Source: Xenopus tropicalis
Lineage: Eukaryota > Chordata > Amphibia > Anura > Pipidae
Assembly (NCBI RefSeq): GCF_000004195.4
Contig: NC_030678.2
Coordinates: forward strand, 156,653,547 to 156,717,546
DNA: 64,000 nucleotides
Direction of reading: 5' to 3'
The translations under genes and the position numbers were made by a program. The notes beneath the pieces are model-generated. The model was not told where the DNA came from. It worked only from the letters and a program-made list of their open reading frames with translations, and did no database searches. Positions 12,478 through 24,233 of the stretch are shown here, one piece after another. Position 1 is the first letter of the stretch, and the number at the start of each line of letters is the position of its first letter.

Positions 12478-12700
12478 ACAGTTCAGGTAATCTGTGGGTT
12501 CAGGCAAATGCCAGAGGAGCTGCTGTAAGATGCCATAGACACTCACTATTTATTGGGCTGATGGGGGGCAGTTTGGGCCTCTGTGTACAGGGATGGAACT
12601 AGGATTAGGCAAGGTGCAATTGTGGTGGGGGAAGAGGTGGCCGGCTGGCTTGGCCCTCCTCTGTCCATGTACTTGAAATGTCAGAACCTATTTGGAATCC
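12478..12700 (+). repeat. Dispersed repeat, 'ggcctctgtgtac' family
   Basis: It shares 'ggagctgctgtaagatgcca', 'tagacactcactatttattg' and 'gtttgggcctctgtgtac' with 26880-27065, 40085-40200 and, inverted, 48835-48975. The class is unknown. Confidence 0.7.
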
Positions 12701-13500
12701 TTGTCCAGTCCAGTTACAGTCTAAAGTCTAAGATTTGTTGTGCTAAGTTAATAGAATAGGGAATGATTCCACATTTTGTCAAACCAATATGATAACTAGA
12801 AACCAAGTATAAACTAGAAATCCAAAAACCTGAGTAATCCATACCCACCAAAATCCTCCACTAAACTACCAGGGGGCTCCCCTTTTGCATTGGGGCCCAT
12901 TATGGGCAACCATAACCAAAACCTTCTCTGCATATAATGAACATAAACATTTGTCTTTGTCTGCTATAATTGTGGTCGCAGTTGCTTTAAGGCAGAGTTA
13001 GACAAGCGGAGCCCTGTGAGGCGCATGAGTGGCTGTGTTTGCAGGTTTCCTCCCTGTGTCCCTACGTTCCACTGAATAAACCACCAGGAATCTGTGAGCG
13101 TGGGGTCTCTAAGGTCAGCCATAAAGAGCAGCAGCTGCCATAAAGCACTGGGATAGTTTATACCCTGGTGACTCGCAGGTCAGATGGAAAACATCCCTTA
13201 TTTTATGACTTACTTGTAATTATTTCTCCTGTATATGATCAGTATGTGAGTAGCCTGAGCTGCTGACACTTCCCAACAAGTTGTTTGACTGAGGAATCTT
13301 CTGTGTTGATCCTAACTGACAGATGGCAGATAAAAGACAGAACTTTAATCTGTTGTGAGTGCAGAATTCAAACACTCATCTTATTTTAGGTGTAAAGCGT
13401 CCCCAGTGGCATAACTACAACTTTCTGGCACCCCCACAACCCCTACCATGTATGCAACATTTGCTTAAAATTGAGTCTACAGGAGGTGGCCTTTCCATAA
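12701..13500. other. No feature seen
   Basis: Unique-looking. It contains A/T-rich stretches and no trustworthy frame. Confidence 0.4.
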
Positions 13501-13501
13501 T

Positions 13502-13546
13502 TTGAAGCTTTCTGGATAATGGCTTTTCGGTTCCCATACCTGTACG
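13502..13546. mobile_element. 3' end of an ACAGGTATGGGA-type MITE
   Basis: The piece 'gaagctttctggataatggc' followed by 'ttcccatacctgta' equals the terminal block of the elements at 39031 and 62190. Confidence 0.7.
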
Positions 13547-13750
13547 TTATTATTCTTTACTATCTAAAATATTCCACAGCAATTTACAAAGATTAAGCAT
13601 CATTCCCATCAGTCCCTGCCCCGTAGGAGCTTACAATCTAAGATTCTTATCAGACACAGTTTTAGACAGTTTTATCAGGAGCCAATTAATGTGCCTTTAC
13701 AGTATCTGTTTGGAGAGTGGAAGAATATGTGGGTACCCAATTGAAACCCA
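13545..13750 (+). mobile_element. L2-like LINE 3' tail fragment
   Basis: It holds 'cagtccctgccccgtaggag', 'cttacaatctaagattctta', 'cagttttatcaggagccaat' and 'tgggtacccaattgaaaccc'. Confidence 0.75.
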
Positions 13751-13902
13751 GACACCCACACACTTTAACTAAACTCATAGATATGAGCAATACTTATGCT
13801 TATGTAATCCATATTATTACTACACCAGGAATAACAGTCTCTCTAGATAAGATTACTATAAGAATAAAATAGCATAGCATTACTGGAACTGTTTTTAACC
13901 TT

Positions 13903-14176
13903 TTAGGGCTCTGGCACACGGGAAGATTAGTCGCCCGCGGCAAAACTCCCTGTTCACGGGCGACTAATCTCCCCGAGTTTAATCTGTTTAATCTGTAAAG
14001 GGGAATTCATAGTTGAGAATCTGCTGACACTACATGCCTTATTAATACCTTTGAGGTGCATGTAGAATATTCCTTTATTCCACAATGTTTCCTTTTAGTG
14101 CTACGTATGTTTTCCCACTAGCAATTTACTTTATTGTCGATAAGAAAGCATTCACAGGACATTAGTCGCCCGCTGC
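13903..14176. mobile_element. Foldback repeat 'gattagtcgcccg', interrupted
   Basis: The arms 'ggaagattagtcgcccg' (13921-13937) and 'cgggcgactaatctccc' (13957-13973) pair around a 19-nt loop. A further 'attagtcgcccgctgcagca' lies at 14161. This hairpin motif is common in Xenopus repeats. Confidence 0.65.
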
Positions 14177-14602
14177 AGCAAAGATTTATGTATTGAGCCT
14201 TCAGAATTCTTCTTTTATTCTTGGATTATGGCAACTGTCCTTGTACAAGGTCTGTAATTATTCTCCTTTTGTCTAATATAATCTTAACATCAAGCTAATT
14301 GATCCTTGCTGATTATGCTGCGGATGACATTATATATTCCACAACCCGTGACAACACATCTCTCATTCAGGATGGAAACAAGATTACAGTATCTAAATAT
14401 TTGCTTACAACTAGACGTTCCTTACCCTGCATATTTTGGCGTAGGGATAGCAGATCGCAACATATGGATACAAACAAACTAACTGCATTCCTCTACACTG
14501 ACAGCCACTCTGCAAACATAAGGCCGTACCCACAGTTATAACATGCTATAAAGTTCTGCTTTAGGATAAAATGCAGGGACTGCAATCAGCTTTTATTTTT
14601 GT
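14177..14602. other. No feature seen
   Basis: Unique-looking. The 80-codon frame from 14299 has no recognisable domain. Confidence 0.4.
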
Positions 14603-15100
14603 TTGTGGGGGGATAATAGCCTGTGGGAAGGGACTAGGGCTGTGGGATAGCAGGTATAGTAGGGAGAGATGGTGCCTATAGTAGCAGTGGGGGATAATAA
14701 CCTCTGGGAAGGGACTGTGGCTGTGGGATAGCAGGTATAGTAGGGAGAGATGGTGCCTATAGTAGCAGTGGGATAATAGTCTCTGGGAAGGGACTGGGGC
14801 TGTGGGATAGCAGGTATAGTAGGGAGAGATGGTGCCTATAGTAGCAGTGGGGGGATAATAGCCTCTGGGAAGGGACTGTGGCTGTGGGATAGCAGGTATA
14901 GTAGGGAGAGATGGTGCCTATAGTAGCAGTGGGGGGATAATAGCCTCTGGGAAGGGACTGTGGCTGTGGGATAGCAGGTATAGTAGGGAGAGATGGTGCC
15001 TATAGTAGCAGTGAGGGGATAATAGCCTCTGGGAAGGGACTGTGGCTGTGGGATAGCAGGTATAGTAGGGAGAGATATTAGGAATGGGGATAGAAGCTTC
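14603..15100 (+). repeat. 82-bp minisatellite array, about 6 copies (first locus)
   Basis: The unit is the same as at 59474-60485. The last units decay ('agagatattaggaatgggga'). Confidence 0.95.
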
Positions 15101-15671
15101 TGGGAAGATATAGTAGGGACAAATGGTGCCTATTTTATACCAATGAAAACCTGTATAATCTATTTGAAAAATAGAGTACATATTCAAAATATGTCAGTCA
15201 GACAACGCACATGACTCCTTGGCTTCTGGAACCTCTAGGACATTTGTATCTATGCTATCCCCTGCAGAATATACTGAGACATGTTAGGGCATTACTGACA
15301 TGTTCTGAATCATAAGTTAATAAGATAAAAGTCATTACAATGATTTCAATGCAATTTTAATGCATGTCAGCATCCTATTACTTCTTCAAATGCCTTGTAA
15401 TGTTAAATGAGGTTATATGCAAAATGCAAAAAGCATTGTTGACATTTCCGGTGGATAAACATCCTGCCAAATAAAGTTGTCTCCTAATGCTGAACCAGAG
15501 GATTCTGGTGCTCCGAAAAGCAACTAACTCTCTGTAGTCTGACAGATTAGTATCAGGCACTGGGCCAGGCAAGCCTCCAGCATTTATTCATTTATTTATT
15601 ATCATAATGTTGTACAGCACAAGAATGCAAGCAATGCCACACACTCACACAAAAATGCATGCCCTAAATAT
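15101..15671. other. No feature seen
   Basis: Unique-looking AT-rich sequence. Confidence 0.4.
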
Positions 15672-15774
15672 ATATACAGGTATGAGATTTATTATCCGCA
15701 AACCCGTTATCTAATCATAGGCAGGCCATCACCCATTTACTCTATCTTAATCAAATAATTCACATTTTTAAAAA

Positions 15775-16288
15775 TGGTTTCCCTTTTCTCTGTAATAATA
15801 AAACAGCACCTGTACTTGATCCCAACTAAGATATAATTACACCTTATTGGGGGCAGAACAATCCTATTGGGTTTATTTAATGGTTAAATGATTCCCTTTT
15901 CTCTGTAATAATAAAACAGTACCTGTACTTGATCCCAACTAAGATATAATTACCCCTTATTGGGGCAGAACAGCCCTATTGGGTTTATTTAATGGTTAAA
16001 TGATTCCCTTTTCTCTATAATAATAAAACAGTACCTGTACTTGATCCCAACTAAGATATAATTACCCCTTATTGGGGCAGAACAGCCCTATTGGGTTTAT
16101 TTAATGGTTAAATGATTCCCTTTTCTCTATAATAATAAAACAGTACCTGTACTTGATCCCAACTAAGATATAATTACCCCTTATTGGGGGCAGAACAGTC
16201 CTATTGGGTTTATTTCAAGGGTTAAATGATTCCCTTTTCTCTGTAATAATAAAACAGTACATGTACTTGATCCCAACTAAGATATAAT
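15775..16288 (-). repeat. 113-bp tandem units inside the MITE
   Basis: Unit starts are about 113 bp apart (15778, 15891 and on). They are nearly identical to the units at 39085-39500 in inverse orientation. Confidence 0.9.
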
Positions 16289-16866
16289 TACTGTATATAA
16301 GTCTAGTTTTTCAGCACCAAAAATGAGCTGAAAAAGTCACCCTCGGCTTATACTCGAGTCGGGTGCCATGAGTCCCTCTAGACTAGCACCCTCTGTCCTT
16401 TGTGTGCAAATTAGGCCACCTGCAACCAGACCCTCCAGTGCCCTGGCCTGCTCCCAAATTTATCTTCATCTACCATCCTCACCTGTCCCATTCTGCACTA
16501 GACATTTCACTTTATATTCTACATAAACTATATATAGTGTTGAAGGATTTTAACTCTTTGTGTTTTAGCTTGGTTGCTGAGTACTCTTAAGGTATCATTG
16601 TTGATAAAACAATTGTTTTTATTGACCCTTCACTTACAGAGCTAATTTACAGTTTTTATTTGAAATAAATATTTAAAAACATATACCCCACTGATGCCTC
16701 ATTTAATGTAATTTTATTGGTATTTATTTTGATAAAACTTAGCAGTGGCTGCTGCATTTTTCACCCTAGGCTTATACTCGAGTCAATAAGTTTTTCCAGT
16801 TTTTTTAGGTAAAATTAGGTACCTCGGCTTATATTTGGATCGGCTTATACTCGAGTATATACGGTA
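16289..16866. mobile_element. Nested MITE with 'tatactcgagtata' ends, TA target
   Basis: It starts TACTGTATATAAGTCTAG and ends CTCGAGTATATACGGTA. It contains several 'cggcttatactcgagt' blocks, and TA lies on both sides. The host MITE sequence continues beyond it ('ttattggaggcaaaacaatc'). The TA duplication suggests a mariner/Tc1-like origin, which is inference. Confidence 0.75.
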
Positions 16867-17137
16867 ATACTTATTGGAGGCAAAACAATCCTATTGGGTT
16901 TATTTAAATTTTTTATTATTTTTTTGTAGACTTAAGGTATGGAGATCCAAATTAAGGAAGGACACCTTATCCAGAAACCCCCAGTTTCCAAGTATTTTGG
17001 ATAAGAGGTCCCATACCTATACACCCTTTCCCATCAATGGAAAGATGCATGCTCACTCCAAATACTAGTTTTACTCACCCCAAATGTTTATGTCAACCTA
17101 CTTGTGATGGCAACGGCTAGTGTGGGTCAGTTGCAAG

Positions 17138-17387
17138 CAGCATTGGACTGGGCCAGCGGGACAGTGGGAAAAAACCCGGTGAGCCATGGCCATTGTTGGC
17201 CCCAATGACCTGGTCCTTCTTCCCGCTAATTTTGAGTCAAGTGCTCCTCCCTCACCCCTAATTGCGACTGCAAGTGAGAGGAATGGGGCTCACAAAGGTA
17301 GGGTTAGGTGTACGCAGGCGGAAAGTTATACAGCTGGGGTAGGGGACCCCTAAGGTGATAGCCTCTGTGGGCCCCAGTCCGGCACTG
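17138..17387 (+). mobile_element. hAT-like MITE, 'gactggg' family, complete
   Basis: It runs from CAGCATTGGACTGGG to CCCCAGTCCGGCACTG. The duplication is GTTGCAAG / GTTGCAAA (17130-17137 and 17388-17395), with one mismatch. Confidence 0.88.
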
Positions 17388-19500
17388 GTTGCAAATCTGA
17401 CATACGGAGGCATTGTATTTTCCTAGTATGGCTTTAATATAGGGAATTAGTGAATAAATGGTTAGTGTTTTAGAGAGCTTAGAAAGCAATTTATGTTGCT
17501 GAACTGAGATTAAAAATGACATTGTGCCCTAACAAAGTCAGACTTACAAAATGTGATATTCAAAGTGATCGGTTAATCTTTCTTGGAGCCGATAAGAGAC
17601 TTCCTTGTCTGATGTACGTATCTGCAGAAACCATGAAGAATCAATCTCTCTATGCTCAGCTGCATGTGCGTTGCTTATTTCCGGGATTCTTACACACCGC
17701 CACCGGCGTTCTGCATACAAACACAAGTGGAATGACGGAATGTTCTTCACAATATAATAGGTGATGAATAAAGGAACAAAAGCCTTTTCTTCTTGATGCT
17801 TTACCAGTTATATGATTTGAACCAGGACAGGTTTATACATCGGCCTTTCCTGCTTGGTGTGCTCCACTTATTGTAAAACATGTTGGTATTCCTGCCTTTC
17901 CTCTTCTCTAACCCAAATGATAAATCCAGAACCATAGGAATTTGTCTCTCCCTGCACATAGTACATAAGGCTGGGTTAAAGCAGGTTAGAGCTATACATT
18001 AATCTAAGTATTAACACTGACCTGGCAAAACTGAATCTCAAAGTTGTCCAGCAGGAGGTTTGGGTGGCAATGTAACACCAAAATGGGCTTTAAATCTGGA
18101 CCTTTTGTGTATGTCATCAAGATGTGGATAATATAGATCACTAAATTCTACATCACTGATACATTTTTCCCATATCCAACATACGTCAACCCATGATTAT
18201 ATGATGGAAAAATCCTGGTGGGCCCTGACCCTGTCTGCAAGCCAAACCACAAATTTGCAAGTTTGAAAAGAGTCAAACAAAATTAAATATCACCACTGTG
18301 GAACTCAATGCCATCTCTTTTTCCCATGGAGGTGCAGCTTAATTGACAGTAAAGTAAGTAGCAAAGTACAGTGAAGTGGAGCAGGGGTGGGCAGAGGGGA
18401 AGCAGTGGCTGGGTGGTAGACCCTTGAGTCAGGTACTCAGTGGACCACAGGTCTACAAAATGCAAAATGAGGCAGTGCAGTATATTACATTTCCCATACA
18501 GGTAAAAAGGAAAAAAGGAAAGTTTTATGCTTCCACTAACAAATGTGTTGATGCAAAGATATCAATCCTCACAAACGCCTGCAGGATCCTCCCAACTGAT
18601 GGATGGAAGAGAGAATAACGTAGAAGCTTTGTTAACTGGATAGAAAAAGCCATTAACTAACTCTTTGCCCATATACATTCCTCTTGCTAGAGTGGCAAAG
18701 TTCAACCACTGGCTTCCAACACTATGAAGGCTTTCCCTCTCAGGGAACGTCAGCTCACTGGAAGCCAAATGTCGGGACATACAATTTAATAATCAATAAA
18801 AGCTACGGTCAATACACTCAGAAAGTGCAGATATGGAAATTGCCTACTAACCCTGAGCACAATCCATTTACTGATCAATGTTCCAAACATCAGTAAGGGG
18901 GCAACTCTGTGAGCCACAAGGACCTCAAACCATGAAGCCAAAGACTTTGTACCATAGCATTTTTTATAATTATATTGTTACATATATTTCTTTGTTGAAA
19001 AGCAATAAAAGTGTTCTAATTAATTCCTATATTTCTAGTGTTGTGAGCTGTTACTTTCCCACCAGAGCCCATGGGACCCTTTGCCAAAAGCGCAGTTACA
19101 GTATACTCTAAAAAGCAAGGATGTCCCTTATAATGACTTCATTTGTTTGTCTAAAAATCTTTATTTTTTGTTTTCCACTTCACACAGGCGATGAACAACA
19201 ACCATTTGCAATAATTCACATTTACAATATGCAGAATTTTAGTTGTTCGCACATTTTCGGGAATCAAGTCCAGTGGCGCCCATGGACTCTACTGCAACTG
19301 ACTGATAAAACTGCTTGTGTCCTTTGCACCTCTAGACAGATTGTAATGTTCTGGTAGACTTTTTTAGGCAACCCTCTTGCATTATGTAATACTTTTTATC
19401 TTTTAACAGTCAATCTACAAATGTAATATGTAATTTTATTTGTACTGCTATTTACAAACAATATGGTACAGGGAAATTGCTCATCTGTATAATAGTCTAC
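17388..19500. other. No gene seen
   Basis: Unique-looking, AT-rich. Several 60-80 codon frames occur on both strands, as expected by chance. No repeats were recognised. Confidence 0.4.
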
Positions 19501-19539
19501 ACATTTGAAGACAAGTTCAGGCAGAAGACCTGCTTGTGG

Positions 19540-19815
19540 CTTGATGGTCACCTCTACAGCAGTACCTGCTAGCTGGAATATTTGTTTCTTGCTGGCTATT
19601 ATCCAGGCTGTGATTGGTTATTTGGTAGTCCAATGTAGAGTGGCAGACTACAGAAGACTCCTTTATTGCAGTACAGCCTTCAAAACTCCAAACAAGGAAT
19701 TCAAAAATGAGCACCTGCTTGGAGACCACTGGGAGCAACATTTAAGGGGTTGGTCAGCAACATGTTGCTCGTGAGTCACTGGTTGGGGATCACTGGTTGG
19801 GGATCACTGGTTGGG
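19540..19815 (+). mobile_element. hAT element fragment related to 912-1218, with triplicated end
   Basis: It shares 'aaggaattcaaaaatgagca', 'gggagcaacatttaaggggt' and 'cagcaacatgttgctcgtga' with the 912 element. The terminal 'ggttggggatcact' occurs three times in a row at 19781-19818. Confidence 0.8.
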
Positions 19816-20542
19816 GTTCTAGAGCATATGGTCTGTATCTTTAGGTACAAGGGAGTAATACAGCAGACAAACTAGGTCAGATTCAATTGCTTTCTCTATT
19901 CCAATTGCATTTATCTATGTTCCTATTTCAGCACATTAACCCCATGGCAGCTAGTCAATATGGAACATACCACAGCTAATTACAGAAGACTCAATCAGGG
20001 TTTTTCAGTCATTAAAGCAATGACACATTGATAGTAGGGTCACCTAATTATTAAATGGGTCACTGTAGAAAACCACCACACACCACAATAGAAACTGCCA
20101 GCAATAGCACACAAGAAAGTTTTCAGGGAAGCAGACTGGTGTTTCCATCTAAATCTCTTAGAAAGAAATGGGGGGCAAATTTGGGAATTTTGACAGCACA
20201 TTGTAGCATGTTGAGGGCAATTACCTGAATTGTTAAAGTCACTTATGGATGACTTTATTGAGAAGAACCATGAGTAGACTATGGACCCTTATTATCTCCT
20301 GGCGATCTCAACATCCACCAAATGATTTCAGTCGTGGTTTTACACAGCTCTTAAGTTAACCACAAAAGCAGAAATGTTGTCACCCAATTTGATCATTTCC
20401 AACGAAAGCTAAAGGTCATCTCTTAGCGGGTAGCCATCGAATATTTAAAAACTGTATTTCACTTACTGTGAGTGCATATTGGGGTTCCAAGGATGAGCTG
20501 GATGTCCATATGGCTGCACTTATATTTATACCAGTGTATACC
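19816..20542. other. No feature seen
   Basis: Unique-looking sequence. Confidence 0.4.
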
Positions 20543-20972
20543 TTAAAGGGGTAGTTCACCTTTAAGGTAGCTTTAAGTATGTTACAGAATGTCCAATTCT
20601 TAGCAACTTTCCAATTGGTATTTTTTATTTTGTAAATTCTTCTGACTCTTTTCAGTTTTCAAATGGGGGTCACTGACCTTGGCAGCCAAAAAACTAGGGC
20701 TACAATTTTATTGTTATTTTTTAATTCTTATCTTTCTATTCAGGCCCTCTCCTATACATATTCCAGTCTCTCGTTCAAACCACTGCCTGGTTACTAGGGT
20801 AATTTAGGCCATAGCAACCAGATAGGTGCCAAGATTCCAAACTGAAAAAGGGCTGCACAAAAATCTAAATAAATAAAAATGCACAAATAATAAAGGCCAG
20901 TTGCAAGTTGCCTTAGAGTATCACTCTCTACATTATACTAAAAGTTAACTTTGAGGTGAACAACCCCTTTAA
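20543..20972 (+). mobile_element. T2 family MITE, complete, TTAA-bounded (430 bp)
   Basis: It starts TTAAAGGGGTAGTTCACC and ends GAGGTGAACAACCCCTTTAA. The interior has 'aagtatgttacagaatgtcc' and 'ctggttactagggtaattta'. It is the best full-length reference for this family in the window. Confidence 0.92.
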
Positions 20973-21804
20973 CAGAGCAAATTATATCGAGTTATGGACA
21001 GAATGTAGGGGCATATTGAGTCACGCATGAGTAGAGGTTATTGTAAAAATACAGTGTGATGCACGATACAGCTCTGTTTGACATTACCAATAGATCAATA
21101 TGTGATCACATGATTCGTTTAGGAACAGGAGAGTCCCTCAAGCAAAATGTGCAATTAGGCCACGACCTACTCGCTGGAGCAGTGACTTCTGTAAAAAGGG
21201 GGTCAATAGTAAATGTATCAACATAAATCCCTTGTTTCAGTAATAGAACATTCATTAATAGGTCACATACTACTGCAAAGGGCAAAGAAAATATTGATGT
21301 GAGTAAGTTCTCTCCTACAGTAAAGCCCATGGCTGCGAAAGGATCTGCAAAAGGGATGAGATTAACCCACAATTGTATTTTACAGCTATATTTAAAGCAA
21401 GCAGCCCAGTTCTCTGCTGTATCACTTTAACATTCATTGTTTTGCTTCTAGAACTTGTCTTAGGCTTGTAAGGCTATAGTTGTGCTGCCTTAGTGCAAAC
21501 ATAATGGTTTGGAAACGGTGTAGCATGTATATGAGTTTGATTCATCTCTTTATCTCTCTTGTAGAGCAATAAATTAATTGAAACATAAATATTGATCTGT
21601 TGCACAGCTAGGGAACTCAAAGTATAAAGGAAACGCAGTGATGTGTACTGTTATAGTATCCTTCAATACAGTAAGTATATAGCCCAAAGCCTCCGGTGGG
21701 ACAGTTCCACCAACAACAAATTATTAGCTGCACCTGATCTGGCTCAGTAGGGAAACCAAGACCCAGAAGGCTTGTTATAAGCAAATATTGATCTTTGTTT
21801 ATTA
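20973..21804. other. No feature seen
   Basis: Unique-looking AT-rich sequence left of the LTR element. Confidence 0.4.
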
Positions 21805-21808
21805 TGTA

Positions 21809-22792
21809 TGTAGGGGTTTGCTAAAATGGGCCCCACAGGATGTATACCCCTAGGATAGGCCCCGGGAGGGTAATGGTTAAGGTACAATGGGTATAGCCTG
21901 GTACATCTATAGTTAATGGGGAGTATCCCCGCAGTTCGGGTTATGGCCACAGGGTGGTGCATAGGCCCATATAAGGGAAACAGCCATGTGCTGGGAGCCA
22001 TCTTAGTTTGGGAGCCTCTAGAGAGAGGAGCTCCCCTGTGAGTAGTTAGTAGTTTCCATGTGTCAGATCACTCTAGGAGTGAGATGTAGTTAGGGCACAG
22101 GTAGAATGGGCAGAAATAGCCCCTCCAGGAGTGGTAGAGGGAGTAGGCTCCCCCAGCATTACATCAGCTGGAGTGTAGGGACCCAAGAGTCTAGGTAGGT
22201 GGTTAGGCTGCCGCTAGAAGGGGTACTACTCTGAGGGTACTTAGTCGTGAGTACCGGGGATGAGTCCTGGAGGTGGTCCGTCTTGGCGTGAGTACCGGGG
22301 AGAGCCCTTAGAGAGGGTCTCTTGGCGTGTAGTACCGGGGAGGACATCTAAAAGGGATCATCCTGGCGGGAGTACCGATAAGATACCCAACAGGGGTAGG
22401 TACTCTAAAGGTTTAAGGAAGGAGAGTGTCCCCTGCACTGTGTTTGTATTGCCACTCCTGGAGAGGTCCTGCCTAATAAACAACCCACTGTTTCATCACA
22501 ACTGTGTGTTCATCGTGTCTGCCTCAAGGAGCACCTACATACCAGTAAGTGAATGCCCCAGGGAGGGCATTCCCTTTGAGGGTTGTGTGAGGTCTCAGGC
22601 AGCACTACACCCAAGTATCAAGTCCCAGGGAGGGAGTTGTAGTTCTCCCATAACAGAGCCCTGGGTGGAGGCACGCCAATTACCCAAGAAATCCCTGCTT
22701 CCCCCATAGTCAGCGGGGCTCAGGACTCCTGGAAGCGCCAAAACAGAGTAATTCAGCAGGTAGTGCCACATCTATTTATAAAGTGGGCTACA
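21809..22792 (+). repeat. Left LTR
   Basis: It has the TGTAG...CTACA ends. A TATA-like 'catataaggg' lies at 21968-21977, and AATAAA at 22475-22480 is followed by a GT-rich 'tgtgtgttcatcgtgtctg'. This sets U3 at about 21809-22000 and a long R. Four 'gtacc' blocks spaced 40-41 bp lie at 22251-22376. Confidence 0.95.
22251..22400 (+). repeat. 40-bp tandem units inside the LTR
   Basis: Units of the form 'gagtaccgggga ... cttggcgt' start at 22251, 22292, 22332 and 22372. An identical set lies at 24676-24825 in the right LTR. They lie downstream of the presumed start of transcription, so they would be in R and in the RNA. Confidence 0.8.
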
Positions 22793-23134
22793 TTTGGAGG
22801 CACTGCTGAGATTGTGAGCAGGAGCTGCTTAGTAGAAAAGGCCCTAAAGCACCTGAGGCCTAGTGAGACTGTGAACCCTCCCCTCCGTCCGCACTAAATT
22901 TGGGCCACCCTGAACCGCATCCCAGCCAGGGGATTTGGTGCGAAAAGGAGCTAGGCACAGGCTCCCAGCCAGTGAAACGCAGGGGCTTTGGCGCCAAGTG
23001 CATAGGAGGACACGCGAGACTTGAGGCGTGTAGGGGGAGGTGTTGGACTGAGTTACCTGGTAATCGTCCCGTGACACTGCCTGTTCCAATCGGGAACCCG
23101 CAAAAAGTGCGCCAAGGAAAAGGGGCGCGGCTTC

Positions 23135-23608
23135 GTGAGTGACATCACGGGGGCCATTTTGGAAAGTCAGAAAGTGAGCGCCTGCAGTGAGAGAGCACCG
23201 CTACTTTTGTGTGCCAAAGAGACTGTGCTTAAAATGTCGGCCCGTTCCGGAAGCGAGAGAGGGAGCGTAGCTTCATTGCCGGAGAGGCCTGGGGATGGTA
23301 TATCCTACGACACCGGTTACAGATATGTTTGGCTGGGGTCGTTTGCTAAAAAGACAATGTCGCAGGGTGACCCTACCATGGTACCCTTGTGTGGAGAGTG
23401 CGGCGCCGAGGCCTACCAGGCGTTTAACCAAGCCACGGGGAGGTGTCCGCAGTGTGGCCATAAGGGTTGGATGGGGCCCCTGAGAGATGAGACCCGTAGA
23501 GGGGAGGCCCGACCCAGTGAGGAAGTGGTACAGAGGGCCACACTCCCATTTTGTGCACCCCCATCATACTTCCAAACCTTGAAGATGCGCTTCCCCAACA
23601 TGGTGTAA
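23135..23608 (+). CDS. Internal frame of the LTR element with a zinc-ribbon
   Basis: The frame has 157 codons from the first ATG; a start at 23234 (Met34, A at -3) giving 124 residues is as likely. The only clear motif is CGEC...CPQC: Cys86, Cys89, Cys104 and Cys107 (CX2C-X14-CX2C), the layout of a zinc ribbon. This differs from the retroviral gag knuckle CX2CX4HX4C. The region after it is basic then proline/aromatic-poor and ends MRFPNMV. It resembles no pol domain. It may be a gag remnant, a packaging helper or a captured host fragment; I do not recognise it. Its CpG-rich sequence contrasts with the AT-rich surroundings. Confidence 0.5.
   Translation: MSDITGAILESQKVSACSERAPLLLCAKETVLKMSARSGSERGSVASLPERPGDGISYDTGYRYVWLGSFAKKTMSQGDPTMVPLCGECGAEAYQAFNQATGRCPQCGHKGWMGPLRDETRRGEARPSEEVVQRATLPFCAPPSYFQTLKMRFPNMV
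23138..23162 (+). promoter_or_regulatory. CRE-like and YY1-like motifs inside the LTR element
   Basis: TGACATCA (23140-23147) is followed six bases later by GCCATTTT (23153-23160), in a GC-rich stretch. An internal promoter is possible but unproven. Confidence 0.25.
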
Positions 23609-24233
23609 AGGCCCAGGGGGCATGTTAAATCCCAAAAGAGGGAACTGTGTTTAAGGGGTGAGTGACACCTACGGTTTTGGTGTGCCCCCAGGAGGGACTT
23701 GTCCTTTTCCAAGAAGGAACTGTTGGAGGTGGGTGAGGAATACCCACACTGCAGCCAACCGGCTGGTTGGGAGGCAAGTGCTGCTTCTGTTCAAATTCCC
23801 GGAGGGGAGCTTTTGAGTTGACCCAGGAGGGTCCTGTCAGTCAAGAAGGACTGATCAAAGTGCCCACCCATTGGTGGAGGAAAACCCAAGGTGGGATCAC
23901 CTTGGGAAATGGACTCCCTCAAGGAGGAGGGGGGTTCAAGAGTATTTACTTTTCTGATAAATAGAGTTTTCAGTTTAAGGGCAATTGGTTGTCCTTGCAT
24001 TTTTGAACTTGTGTGAAATTTCTCAAGGGACAGAGACTCTTGTGTGGGACTTTTCATATGGCGGGTGGGACATGTTTTATGTGCCTGACCTTTCTTTTCC
24101 AGGTATACCATTGTACCCATGACAGAGCCCAGGTGGGACTGTTGAAGAGTGATGTTAACTTGATGGTAAAAGTATAAGTATTGTGTTTATTATGTGTCAG
24201 CCAGGAGGTGACAATTTTCTTGCAGGGGGAGAA
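23609..24233 (+). other. 3' interior of the LTR element, no intact frame
   Basis: G-rich sequence with short frames only (for example 23767-23964 and its antisense). No pol motif is recognisable. It ends in the polypurine tract. Confidence 0.6.

Larger units (their letters stand above)
15672..17025. mobile_element. ACAGGTATG-type MITE with 113-bp internal expansion and a nested insert
   Basis: The left end is 'acaggtatgagatttattat' and the right end 'ggataagaggtcccatacct'. From about 15775 to 16288 a 113-bp unit ('tgattcccttttctctgtaa', 'taaaacagtacctgtacttg', 'cccctta ttgggg cagaac') repeats about 4.5 times. A second element (16289-16866) interrupts it. Confidence 0.85.

Noticed and set aside
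22260..22709. 149-codon open frame, found twice (also 24685-25134)
   Set aside because: It lies entirely in the LTRs and crosses the tandem units and the polyadenylation signal. The two copies differ only because the LTRs do.
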